The position numbers and the translations under genes are program-made. Of a stretch of DNA of 64,000 nucleotides, positions 1-12,787 are shown piece by piece. The stretch covers positions 16,616,001 through 16,680,000 of the forward strand of contig NC_059507.1 of NCBI RefSeq assembly GCF_914767665.1. The letters run 5' to 3'. The first letter of the stretch is position 1, and the number at the start of each line of letters is the position of its first letter. Source of the stretch: Harmonia axyridis (Eukaryota; Arthropoda; Insecta; Coleoptera; Coccinellidae). Below the pieces are notes generated by a model that did not search any database, had not been told where the DNA came from, and saw nothing but the letters and a program-made list of their open reading frames with translations.

Positions 1-278
1 TCCTTAGACACGTGTGTCAAGCTTTCGTCCCTGTGCAATACGATGAGAAGTGTTAGAATGAGAAACATTGAAGGAAAAAACAAACAAATGAAATCAACAA
101 CAGAATTCAGTCGTGCATTTGTGGTTACAGCAGCAATTGATTTTACCACGTGGGAGATTATAGCTACCTGCGTGTCATCCGAGTCCAAGAAAATCAACAA
201 TGTGGAATGGCTTACTTGGATAATTGATCATTATACAGAAAGAAGGGAATAAGAACAGTCCCTTTTACCAATGTGATT

Positions 279-556
279 TCCTTAGACACGTGTGTCAAGC
301 TTTCGTCCCTGTGCAATACGATGAGAAGTGTTAGAATGAGAAACATTGAAGGAAATAACAAACAAATGAAATCAACAACAGAAGTCAGTCGTGCATTTGT
401 GGTTACAGCAGCAATTGACCTCACCACGTGGGAGATTATAGCTACCTGCGTGTCATCCGAGTCCAAGAAAATCAACAATGTGGAATGGCTTACTTGGATA
501 ATTGATCATTATACAGAAAGAAAGGAATAAGAACATTCCCCTTTACCAATGTGATT
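279..556 (+). repeat. Exemplar monomer, D-tail type
   Basis: A full 278-bp unit with the gacctcacc mid-block and a gatcattatacag tail. In order it holds the first CACGTG box, AAGCTT, an A-rich stretch with caaacaaatg, cagcagcaattg, the second CACGTG box, TGATCA in the tail, and a short inverted repeat flanking a roughly 10-nt loop around the ggaataagaac linker. Units of this type often alternate with gattttacc units (such as 1-278), giving local 556-bp dimers. Confidence 0.9.
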
Positions 557-1113
557 TCCTTAGACACGTGTGTCAAGCTTTCGTCCCTGTGCAATACGAT
601 GAGAAGTGTTAGAATGAGAAACATTGAAGGAAATAACAAACAAATGAAATCAACAACAGAAGTCAGTCGTGCATTTGTGGTAACAGCAGCAATTGATTTT
701 ACCACGTGGGAGATTATAGCTACCTGCGTGTCATCCGAGTCCAAGAAAATCAACAATGTGGAATGGCTTACTTGGATAATTGATCATTATACAGAAAGAA
801 GGGAATAAGAACAGTCCCTTATACCAATGTGGTTTCCATAGACACGTGTGTCAAGCTTTCGTCCCTGTGCAATACGATGAGAAGTGTTAGAATGAGAAAC
901 ATTGAAAGAAATAACAAACAAATGAAATCAACAACAGAACTCAGTCGTGCATTTGTGGTTACAGCAGCAAATTGACCTTACCACGTGGTAGATTATAGCT
1001 ACCTGCGTGTCATCCGAATCTAAGAAAATCAACAATGTGGAATGGCTTACTTGGATAATTGTTCATTGAACAAAAAGAAGGGAATAAGAACAGTCCCTTA
1101 TACCAAAGTGGTT

Positions 1114-1391
1114 TCCTTAGACACGTGTGTCAAGCTTTCGTCCCTGTGCAATACGATGAAAAGTGTTAGAATGAGAAACATAGAAGGAAATAACAAACAA
1201 ATGAAATCAACAACAGAAGTCAGTCGTGCATTTGTGGTTACAGCAGCAATTGACCTTACCACGTGAGAGATTATAGCTACCTGCGTGACATCCGAGTCCA
1301 AGAAAATCAACAATGTGGAATGGCTTACTTGGATAATTGTTCATTAAACAAAAAGAAGGGAATATGAGCAGTCCCTTATACCAAAGTGGTT
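1114..1391 (+). repeat. Exemplar monomer, H-tail type
   Basis: A 278-bp unit whose tail reads gttcattaaacaaaaag, followed by a gaatatgagcag linker and ccttataccaaagtgg. The second CACGTG box is followed by agag, which puts a TGA into the plus-strand frame that stays open in other units. H-tail units cluster around 1-7, 9-13, 15-25, 28-36 and 59-61 kb. Confidence 0.85.
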
Positions 1392-2503
1392 TCCTTAGAC
1401 ACGTGTGTCAAGCTTTCGTCCCTGTGCAATAGGATGAGAAGTGTTAGAATGAGAAACTTTGAAGGAAATAACAAACAAATGAAATCAACAACAGAAGTCA
1501 GTCGTGCATTTGTGGTTACAGCAGCAATTGACCTTACCACGTGGGAGATTATAGCTACCTGCGTGTCATCCGAGTCCAAGAAAATCAACAATGTGGAATG
1601 GCTTACTTGGATAATTGATCATTATACAGAAAGAAGGGAATAAGAACAGTCCCTTTTACCAATGTGATTTCCTTAGACACGTGTGTCAAGCTTTCGTCCC
1701 TGTGCAATACGATGAGAAGTGTTAGAATGAGAAACATTGAAGGAAATAACAAACAAATGAAATCAACAACAGAAGTCAGTCGTGCATTTGTGGTTACAGC
1801 AGCAATTGACCTTACCACGTGGGAGATTATAGCTACCTGCGTGTCATCCGAGTCCAAGAAAATCAACAATGTGGAATGGCTTACTTGGATAATTGATCAT
1901 TATACAGAAAGAAGGGAATAAGAACAGTCCCCTTTACCAATGTGATTTCCTTAGACACGTGTGTCAAGCTTTCGTCCCTGTGCAATACGATGAGAAGTGT
2001 TAGAATGAGAAACATTGAAGGAAATAACAAACAAATGAAATCAACAACAGAAGTCAGTCGTGCATTTGTGGTTACAGCAGCAATTGATTTTACCACGTGG
2101 GAGATTATAGCTACCTGCGTGTCATCCGAGTCCAAGAAAATCAACAATGTGGAATGGCTTACTTGGATAATTGATCATTATACAGAAAGAAGGGAATAAG
2201 AACAGTCCCTTTTACCAATGTGATTTCCTTAGACACGTGTGTCAAGCTTTCGTCCCTGTGCAATACGATGAGAAGTGTTAGAATGAGAAACATTGAAGGA
2301 AATAACAAACAAATGAAATCAACAACAGAAGTCAGTCGTGCATTTGTGGTTACAGCAGCAATTGACCTCACCACGTGGGAGATTATAGCTACCTGCGTGT
2401 CATCCGAGTCCAAGAAAATCAACAATGTGGAATGGCTTACTTGGATAATTGATCATTATACAGAAAGAAGGGAATAAGAACAGTCCCTTTTACCACTGTG
2501 ATT

Positions 2504-5002
2504 TCCTTAGACACGTGTGTCAAGCTTTCGTCCCTGTGCAATACGATGAGAAGTGTTAGAATGAGAAACATTGAAGGAAAAAACAAACAAATGAAATCAA
2601 CAACAGAAGTCAGTCGTGCATTTGTGGTTACAGCAGCAATTGATTTTACCACGTGGGAGATTATAGCTACCTGCGTGTCATCCGAGTCCAAGAAAATCAA
2701 CAATGTGGAATGGCTTACTTGGATAATTGATCATTATACAGAAAGAAGGGAATAAGAACAGTCCCTTTTACCAATGTGATTTCCTTAGACACGTGTGTCA
2801 AGCTTTCGTCCCTGTGCAATACGATGAGAAGTGTTAGAATGAGAAACATTGAAGGAAATAACAAACAAATGAAATCAACAACAGAAGTCAGTCGTGCATT
2901 TGTGGTTACAGCAGCAATTGACCTCACCACGTGGGAGATTATAGCTACCTGCGTGTCATCCGAGTCCAAGAAAATCAACAATGTGGAATGGCTTACTTGG
3001 ATAATTGATGATTATACAGAAAGAAAGGAATAAGAACATTCCCCTTTACCAATGTGATTTCCTTAGACACGTGTGTCAAGCTTTCGTCCCTGTGCAATAC
3101 GATGAGAAGTGTTAGAATGAGAAACATTGAAGGAAATAACAAACAAATGAAATCAACAACAGAAGTCAGTCGTGCATTTGTGGTAACAGCAGCAATTGAT
3201 TTTACCACGTGGGAGATTATAGCTACCTGCGTGTCATCCGAGTCCAAGAAAATCAACAATGTGGAATGGCTTACTTGGATAATTGATCATTATACAGAAA
3301 GAAGGGAATAAGAACAGTCCCTTATACCAATGTGGTTTCCATAGACACGTGTGTCAAGCTTTCGTCCCTGTGCAATACGATGAGAAGTGTTAGAATGAGA
3401 AACATTCAAAGAAATAACAAACAAATGAAATCAACAACAGAACTCAGTCGTGCATTTGTGGTTACAGCAGCAAATTGACCTTACCACGTGGTAGATTATA
3501 GCTACCTGCGTGACATCCGAATCTAAGAAAATCAACAATGTGGAATGGCTTACTTGGATAATTGTTCATTGAACAAAAAGAAGGGAATAAGAACAGTCCC
3601 TTATACCAAAGTGGTTTCCTTAGACACGTGTGTCAAGCTTTCGTCCCTGTGCAATACGATGAAAAGTGTTAGAATGAGAAACATAGAAGGAAATAACAAA
3701 CAAATGAAATCAACAACAGAAGTCAGTCGTGCATTTGTGGTTACAGCAGCAATTGACCTTACCACGTGAGAGATTATAGCTACCTGCGTGACATCCGAGT
3801 CCAAGAAAATCAACAATGTGGAATGGCTTACTTGGATAATTGTTCATTAAACAAAAAGAAGGGAATATGAGCTGTCCCTTATACCAAAGTGGTTTCCTTA
3901 GACACGTGTGTCAAGCTTTCGTCCCTGAGCAAAACGATGAGAAGTGTTAGAATGAGAAACTTTGAAGGAAATAACAAACAAATGAAATCAACAACAGAAG
4001 TCAGTCGTGCATTTGTGGTTACAGCAGCAATTGACCTTACCACGTGAGAAATTATAGCTACCTGCGTGTCATCCGAGTCCAAGAAAATCAACAATGTGGA
4101 ATGGCTTACTTGGATAATTGATCATTATACAGAAAGAAGGGAATAGGAACAGTCCCTTTTACCAATGTGATTTCCTTAGACACGTGTGTCAAGCTTTCGT
4201 CCCTGTGCAATACGATGAGAAGTGTTAGAATGAGAAACATTGAAGGAAATAACAAATGAAATCAACAACAGAAGTCAGTCGTGCATTTGTGGTTACAGCA
4301 GCAATTGACCTTACCACGTGGGAGATTATAGCTACCTGCGTGTCATCCGAGTCCAAGAAAATCAACAATGTGGAATGGCTTACTTGGATAATTGATCATT
4401 ATACAGAAAGAAGGGAATAAGAACAGTCCCCTTTACCAATGTGATTTCCTTAGACACGTGTGTCAAGCTTTCGTCCCTGTGCAATACGATGAGAAGTGTT
4501 AGAATGAGAAACATTGAAGGAAATAACAAACAAATGAAATCAACAACAGAAGTCAGTCGTGCATTTGTGGTTACAGCAGCAATTGATTTTACCACGTGGG
4601 AGATTATAGCTACCTGCGTGTCATCCGAGTCCAAGAAAATCAACAATGTGGAATGGCTTACTTGGATAATTGATCATTATACAGAAAGAAGGGAATAAGA
4701 ACAGTCCCTTTTACCAATGTGATTTCCTTAGACACGTGTGTCAAGCTTTCGTCCCTGTGCAATACGATGAGAAGTGTTAGAATGAGAAACATTGAAGGAA
4801 ATAACAAACAAATGAAATCAACAACAGAAGTCAGTCGTGCATTTGTGGTTACAGCAGCAATTGACCTCACCACGTGGGAGATTATAGCTACCTGCGTGTC
4901 ATCCGAGTCCAAGAAAATCAACAATGTGGAATGGCTTACTTGGATAATTGATCATTATACAGAAAGAAGGGAATAAGAACAGTCCCTTATACCAATGTGA
5001 TT
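2504..5002 (+). repeat. 9-monomer higher-order unit, copy A2
   Basis: Second copy of the 1-2503 unit. It differs by a 4-bp deletion near 4254, where caaacaaatg has become caaatg, leaving a 274-bp monomer. Similarity to copy A1 fades at about 4980, where the linker changes from ccttttaccactg to ccttataccaatg. This copy is also the left edge of the large segmental duplication that recurs from 14178. Confidence 0.75.
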
Positions 5003-6388
5003 TCCTTAGACACGTGTGTCAAGCTTTCGTCCCTGTGCAATACGATGAGAAGTGTTAGAATGAGAAACATTGAAGGAAATAACAAACAAATGAAATCAAC
5101 AACAGAAGTCAGTCGTGCATTTGTGGTTACAGCAGCAATTGATTTTACCACGTGGGAGATTATAGCTACCTGCGTGTCATCCGAGTCCAAGAAAATCAAC
5201 AATGTGGAATGGCTCACTTGGATAATTGATCATTATACAGAAAGAAGGGAATAAGAACAGTCCCTTATACCAATGTGGTTTCCATAGACACGTGTGTCAA
5301 GCTTTCGTCCCTGTGCAATACGATGAGAAGTGTTAGAATGAGAAACATTCAAAGAAATAACAAACAAATGAAATCAACAACAGAACTCAGTCGTGCATTT
5401 GTGGTTACAGCAGCAAATTGACCTTACCACGTGGGAGATTATAGCTACCTGCGTGACATCCGAATCTAAGAAAATCAACAATGTGGAATGGCTTACTTGG
5501 ATAATTGTTCATTGAACAAAAAGAAGGGAATAAGAACAGTCCCTTATACCAAAGTGGTTTCCTTAGACACGTGTGTCAAGCTTTCGTCCCTGTGCAATAC
5601 GATGAAAAGTGTTAGAATGAGAAACATAGAAGGAAATAACAAACAAATGAAATCAACAACAGAAGTCAGTCGTGCATTTGTGGTTACAGCAGCAATTGAC
5701 CTTACCACGTGAGAGATTATAGCTACCTGCGTGACATCCGAGTCCAAGAAAATCAACAATGTGGAATGGCTTACTTGGATAATTGTTCATTAAACAAAAA
5801 GAAGGGAATATGAGCAGTCCCTTATACCAAAGTGGTTTCCTTAGACACGTGTGTCAAGCTTTCGTCCCTGTGCAATAGGATGAGAAGTGTTAGAATGAGA
5901 AACATTGAAGGAAATAACAAACAAATGAAATCAACAACAGAAGTCAGTCGTGCATTTGTGGTTACAGCAGCAATTGACCTTACCACGTGAGAGATTATAG
6001 CTACCTGCGTGACATCCGAGTCCAAGAAAATCAACAATGTGGAATGGCTTACTTGGATAATTGTTCATCAAACAAAAAGAAGGGAATAAGAACAGTCCCT
6101 TATACCAAAGTGGTTTCCTTAGACACGTGTGTCAAGCTTTCGTCTCTGTGCAATACGATGAAAAGTGTTAGAATGAGAAACATCGAAGGAAATAACAAAC
6201 AAATGAAATCAGCAACAGGAGTCGGTCGTGCATTTGTGGTTACAGCAGCAATTGACCTTACCACGTGGGTGATTATAGCTACCTGCGTGACATCCGAGTC
6301 CAAGAAAATCAACAATGTGGAATGGCTTACTTGGATAATTGTTCATCAAACAAAAAGAAGGGAATAAGAACAGTCCCTTATACCAAAG

Positions 6389-6666
6389 TGGTTTCCTTAG
6401 ACACGTGTGTCAAGCTTTCGTCCCTGTGCAATACGATGAAAAGTGTAAGAATGAGAAACATTGAAGGAAATAACAAACGAATGATCAACCACAGAAGTCA
6501 GTCGTGCATTTGTGGTTACAGCAGCAATTGACCTTTCCACGTGGGAGATTATAGCTACCTGCGTGACCTCCGAGTCCAAGGAAATCAACAATGTGGAATG
6601 GCTTACTTGGATAATTGTTAATTAAACAAAAAGAAGGGAATAACAACAATCCCTTTTACCAATGTG
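6389..6666 (+). repeat. Monomer with 2-bp deletion, copy 1
   Basis: At about 6481 the unit reads aatgatcaaccacag where others read aatgaaatcaacaacag. The same deletion recurs at about 17603, in the unit matched by the 11122-bp offset. It is a shared-derived marker of the B duplication. Unit edges are approximate. Confidence 0.75.
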
Positions 6667-7504
6667 ATTTCCTTAGACACGTGTGTCAAGCTTTCGTCCC
6701 TGTGCAATACGATGAGAAGTGTTAGAATGAGAAACATTGAAGGAAATAACAAACAAATGAAATCAACAACAGAAGTCAGTCGTGCATTTGTGGTTACAGC
6801 AGCAATTGACCTCACCACGTGAGAGATTATAGCTACCTGCGTGTCATCCGAGTCCAAGAAAATCAACAATGTGGAATGGCTTACTTGGATAATTGATCAT
6901 TATACAGAAAGAAGGGAATAAGAACAGTCCCTTTTACCAATGTGATTTCCTTAGACACGTGTGTCAAGCTTTCGTCCCTGTGCAATACGATGAGAAGTGT
7001 TAGAATGAGAAACATTGAAGGAAATAACAAACAAATGAAATCAACAACAGAACTCAGTCGTGCATTTGTGGTTACAGCAGCAAATTGACCTTACCACGTG
7101 GGAGATTATAGCTACCTGCGTGACATCCGAATCTAAGAATATCAAAAATGTGGAATGGCTTACTTGGATAATTGTTCATTAAACAAAAAGAAGGGAATAA
7201 GAACAGTCCCTTATACCAAAGTGGTTTCCTTAGACACGTGTGTCAAGCTTTCGTCCCTGTGCAATACGATGAAAAGTGTTAGAATGAGAAACATAGAAGG
7301 AAATAACAAACAAATGAAATCAACAACAGAAGTCAGTCGTGCATTTGTGGTTACAGCAGCAATTGATTTTACCACGTGGGAGATTATAGCTACCTGCGTG
7401 TCATCCGAGTCCAAGAAAATCAACAATGTGGAATGGCTAACTTGGATAATTGATCATTATACAGAAAGAAGGGAATAAGAACAGTCCCTTTTACCAATGT
7501 GATT

Positions 7505-9450
7505 TCCTTAGACACGTGTGTCAAGCTTTCGTCCCTGTGCAATACGATGAAAAGTGTTAGAATGAGAAACATAGAAGGAAATAACAAACAAATGAAATCA
7601 ACAACAGAAGTCAGTCTTACATTTGTGGTTACAGCAGCAATTGACCTCACCACGTGGGAGATTATAGCTACCTGCGTGTCATCCGAGTCCAAGAAAATCA
7701 ACAATGTGGAATGGCTTACTTGGATAATTGATCATTATACAGAAAGAAGGGAATAAGAACAGTCCCTTTTACCAATGTGATTTCCTTAGACACGTGTGTC
7801 AAGCTTTCGTCCCTGAGCAATACGATGAGAAGTGTTAGAATGAGAAACATTGAAGGAAATAACAAACAAATGAAATCAACAACAGAAGTCAGTCGTGCAT
7901 TTGTGGTTACAGCAGCAATTGATTTTACCACGTGGAAGATTATAGCTACCTGCGTGTCATCCGAGTCCAAGAAAATCAACAATGTGGAATGGCTTACTTG
8001 GATAATTGATCATTATACAGAAAGAAGGGAATAAGAACAGTCCCTTTTACCAATGTGATTTCCTTAGACACGTGTGTCAAGCTTTCGTCCCTGTGCAATA
8101 CGATGAAAAGTGTTAGAATGAGAAACATAGAAGGAAATAACAAACAAATGAAATCAACAACAGAAGTCAGTCGTGCATTTGTGGTTACAGCAGCAATTGA
8201 CCTCACCACGTGGGAGATTATAGCTACCTGCGTGTCATCCGAGTCCAAGAAAATCAACAATGTGGAATGGCTTACTTGGATAATTGATCATTATACAGAA
8301 AGAAGGGAATAAGAACAGTCCCTTTTACCACTGTGATTTCCTTAGACATGTGTGTCAAGCTTTCGTCCCTGTGCAATACGATGAGAAGTAATAGAATGAG
8401 AAACATTGAAGGAAATAACAAACAAATGAAATCAACAACAGAAGTCAGTCGTGCATTTGTGGTTACAGCAGCAATTGATTTTACCACGTGGGAGATTATA
8501 GCTACCTGCGTGTCATCCGAATCCAAGAAAATCAACAATGTGGAATGGCTTACTTGGATAATTGATCATTATACAGAAAAAAGGGAATAAGAACAGTCCC
8601 TTTTACCAATGTGATTTCCTTAGACACGTGTGTCAAGCTTTCGTCCCTGTGCAATACGATGAGAAGTGTTAGAAAGAGAAACATTGAAGGAAATAACAAA
8701 CGAATGAAATCAACAACAGAAGTCAGTCGTGCATTTCAGGTTACAGCAGCAATTGATTTTACCACGTGGGAGATTATAGCTACCTGCGTGTCATCCGAGT
8801 CCAAGAAAATCAACAATGTGGAATGGCTCACTTGGATAATTGATCATTATACAGGAAGAAGGGAATAAGAACAGTCCCGATTACCAATGTGATTTCCTTA
8901 GACACGTGTGTCAAGCTTTCGTCCCTGTGCAATACGATGAAAAGTGTTAGAATGAGAAACATAGAAGGAAATAACAAACAAATGAAATCAACAACAGAAG
9001 TCAGTCGTGCATTTGTGGTTACAGCAGCAATTGACCTCACCACGTGGGAGATTATAGCTACCTGCGTGACATCCGAATCTAATAAAATCAACAATGTGGA
9101 ATGGCTTACTTGGATAATTGTTCATTAAACAAAAAGAAGGGAATAAGAACAGTCCCTTATACCAAAGTGGTTTCCATAGACACGTGTGTCAAGCTTTCGT
9201 CCCTGTGCAATACGATGAAAAGTGTTAGAATGAGAAACATAGAAGAAAATAACAAACAAATGAAATCAACAACAGAAGTCAGTCATGCATTTGTGGTTAC
9301 AGCAGCAATTGACCTTACCACGTGAGAGATTATAGCTACCTGCGTGACATCCGAGTCCAAGAAAATCAACAATGTGGAATGGCTTACTTGGATAATTGTT
9401 CATTTAACAAAAAGAAGGGAATATGAGTAGTCCCTTATACCAAAGTGGTT
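7505..9450 (+). repeat. Heptamer (1946 bp), copy C1
   Basis: Seven units repeated at 9451-11396. Ordered markers are gtcagtcttacattt, a gtggaagatt unit, a CATGTG unit with agaagtaatag, a gcatttcaggtt unit with a tacaggaag tail, and an H-tail unit with ctaataaaatc. Confidence 0.85.
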
Positions 9451-11396
9451 TCCTTAGACACGTGTGTCAAGCTTTCGTCCCTGTGCAATACGATGAAAAG
9501 TGTTAGAATGAGAAACATAGAAGGAAATAACAAACAAATGAAATCAACAACAGAAGTCAGTCTTACATTTGTGGTTACAGCAGCAATTGACCTCACCACG
9601 TGGGAGATTATAGCTACCTGCGTGTCATCCGAGTCCAAGAAAATCAACAATGTGGAATGGCTTACTTGGATAATTGATCATTATACAGAAAGAAGGGAAT
9701 AAGAACAGTCCCTTTTACCAATGTGATTTCCTTAGACACGTGTGTCAAGCTTTCGTCCCTGAGCAAAACGATGAGAAGTGTTAGAATGAGAAACATTGAA
9801 GGAAATAACAAACAAATGAAATCAACAACAGAAGTCAGTCGTGCATTTGTGGTTACAGCAGCAATTGATTTTACCACGTGGAAGATTATAGCTACCTGCG
9901 TGTCATCCGAGTCCAAGAAAATCAACAATGTGGAATGGCTTACTTGGATAATTGATCATTATACAGAAAGAAGGGAATAAGAACAGTCCCTTTTACCAAT
10001 GTGATTTCCTTAGACACGTGTGTCAAGCTTTCGTCCCTGTGCAATACGATGAAAAGTGTTAGAATGAGAAACATAGAAGGAAATAACAAACAAATGAAAT
10101 CAACAACAGAAGTCAGTCGTGCATTTGTGGTTACAGCAGCAATTGACCTCACCACGTGGGAGATTATAGCTACCTGCGTGTCATCCGAGTCCAAGAAAAT
10201 CAACAATGTGGAATGGCTTACTTGGATAATTGATCATTATACAGAAAGAAGGGAATAAGAACAGTCCCTTTTACCACTGTGATTTCCTTAGACATGTGTG
10301 TCAAGCTTTCGTCCCTGTGCAATACGATGAGAAGTAATAGAATGAGAAACATTGAAGGAAATAACAAACAAATGAAATCAACAACAGAAGTCAGTCGTGC
10401 ATTTGTGGTTACAGCAGCAATTGATTTTACCACGTGGGAGATTATAGCTACCTGCGTGTCATCCGAATCCAAGAAAATCAACAATGTGGAATGGCTTACT
10501 TGGATAATTGATCATTATAGAGAAAAAAGGGAATAAGAACAGTCCCTTTTACCAATGTGATTTCCTTAGACACGTGTGTCAAGCTTTCGTCCCTGTGCAA
10601 TACGATGAGAAGTGTTAGAAAGAGAAACATTGAAGGAAATAACAAACGAATGAAATCAACAACAGAAGTCAGTCGTGCATTTCAGGTTACAGCAGCAATT
10701 GATTTTACCACGTGGGAGATTATAGCTACCTGCGTGTCATCCGAGTCCAAGAAAATCAACAATGTGGAATGGCTCACTTGGATAATTGATCATTATACAG
10801 GAAGAAGGGAATAAGAACAGTCCCGATTACCAATGTGATTTCCTTAGACACGTGTGTCAAGCTTTCGTCCCTGTGCAATACGATGAAAAGTGTTAGAATG
10901 AGAAACATAGAAGGAAATAACAAACAAATGAAATCAACAACAGAAGTCAGTCGTGCATTTGTGGTTACAGCAGCAATTGACCTTACCACGTGGGAGATTA
11001 TAGCTACCTGCGTGACATCCGAATCTAATAAAATCAACAATGTGGAATGGCTTACTTGGATAATTGTTCATTAAACAAAAAGAAGGGAATAAGAACAGTC
11101 CCTTATACCAAAGTGGTTTCCATAGACACGTGTGTCAAGCTTTCGTCCCTGTGCAATACGATGAAAAGTGTTAGAATGAGAAACATAGAAGAAAATAACA
11201 AACAAATGAAATCAACAACAGAAGTCAGTCATGCATTTGTGTTTACAGCAGCAATTGACCTTACCACGTGAGAGATTATAGCTACCTGCGTGACATCCGA
11301 GTCCAAGAAAATCAACAATGTGGAATGGCTTACTTGGATAATTGTTCATTTAACAAAAAGAAGGGAATATGAGTAGTCCCTTATACCAAAGTGGTT
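9451..11396 (+). repeat. Heptamer (1946 bp), copy C2
   Basis: Tandem second copy of 7505-9450 with only a few differences, for example gagcaaaacg for gagcaatacg and tatagagaaaaaagg for tatacagaaaaaagg. The corresponding region of the 14-23 kb duplication has a single copy with the C2-like variants. This suggests one heptamer was gained here or lost there after the large duplication. Confidence 0.85.
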
Positions 11397-12509
11397 TCCT
11401 TAGACACGTGTGTCAAGCTTTCGTTCCTGTGCAATACGATGAAAAGTGTTAGACTGAGAAATATAGAAGGAAATAACAAACAAATAAAATCAACAACAGA
11501 AGTCAGTCGTGCATTTGTGGTTACAGCAGCAATTGACCTTACCACGTGGGAGATTATAGCTACCTGCGTGACCTCCGAGTCCAAGAAAATCAACAATGTG
11601 GAATGGCTTACTTGGATAATTGTTAATTAAACAAAAAGAAGGGAATAACAACAATCCCTTTTACCAATGTGATTTCCTTAGACACGTGTGTCAAGCTTTC
11701 GTCCCTGTGCAATACGATGAGAAGTGTTAGAATGAGAAACATTGAAGGAAATAACAAACAAATGAAATCAACAACAGAAGTCAGTCGTGCATTTGTGGTT
11801 ACAGCAGCAATTGACCTTACCACGTGAGAGATTATAGCTACCTGCGTGACATCCGAGTCCAAGAAAATCAACAATGTGGAATGGCTTACTTGGATAATTG
11901 ATCATTATACAGAAAGAAGGGAATAAGAACAGTTCCTTATACCAATGTGGTTTCCATAGACACGTGTGTCAAGCTTTCGTCCCTGTGCAATACGATGAGA
12001 AGTGTTAGAATGAGAAACATTGAAGGAAATAACAAACAAAAGAAATCAACAACAGAACCCAGTCGTGCATTTGTGGTTACAGCAGCAAATTGACCTTACC
12101 ACGTGGGAGATTATAGCTACCTGCGTGAAATCCGAATCTAATAAAATCAACAATGTGGAATGGCTTACTTGGATAATTGTTCATTAAACAAAAAGAAGGG
12201 AATAAGAACAGTCCCTTATACCAAAGTGGTTTCCTTAGACACGTGTGTCAAGCTTTCGTCCCTGTGCAATACGATGAAAAGTGTTAGAATGAGAAACATA
12301 GAAGGAAATAACAAACAAATGAAATCAACAACAGAAGTCAGTCGTGCATTTGTGGTTACAGCAGCAATTGACCTTACCACGTGAGAGATTATAGCTGCCT
12401 GCGTGACATCCGAGTCCAAGAAAATCAACAATGTGGAATGGCTTACTAGGATAATTGTTCATTAAACAAAAAGAAGGGAATATGAGCAATCCCTTATACC
12501 AAAGTGGTT

Positions 12510-12787
12510 TCCTTAGACACGTGTGTCAAGCTTTCGTTCCTGTGCAATACGATGAAAAGTGTTAGAATGAGAAACATAGAAGGAAATAACAAACAAATGA
12601 AATCAACAACAGAAGTCAGTCGTGCATTTGTGGTTACAGCAGCAATTGACCTTACCACGTGGGAGATTATAGCTACCTGCGTGACCTCCGAGTCCAAGAA
12701 AATCAACAATGTGGAATGGCTTACTTGGATAATTGTTAATTAAACAAAAAGAAGGGAATAACAACAATCCCTTTTACCAATGTGATT
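12510..12787 (+). repeat. Exemplar monomer, N-tail type
   Basis: A 278-bp unit with the tail gttaattaaacaaaaag, which contains a PacI site (TTAATTAA), and the linker aataacaacaatccc. In this unit gacctccgag replaces gtcatccgag. N-tail units are usually followed by a gtgatttcc linker, so the tail and the start of the next unit are inherited together. Confidence 0.85.

Larger units (their letters stand above)
1..2503 (+). repeat. 9-monomer higher-order unit, copy A1
   Basis: Nine units matched by 2504-5002 at an offset of 2503, dropping to 2499 after a 4-bp deletion. Shared diagnostics are ggaaaaaacaaac in the first unit, the aaaggaataagaacattcccc linker in the second, and an extra A (gcaaattgacc) in the fourth. 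The unit may begin before the window. Confidence 0.8.

Noticed and set aside
1..278. CENP-B box-like motif at ctttcgtccctgtg
   Set aside because: It shares TTCG but lacks the conserved A and the CGGG block of the box, so the match is no better than chance.
1..278. tRNA-derived SINE promoter (A and B boxes) in the monomer
   Set aside because: tagctacctgcg loosely suggests an A box, but there is no GGTTCGA-type B box at the right spacing.
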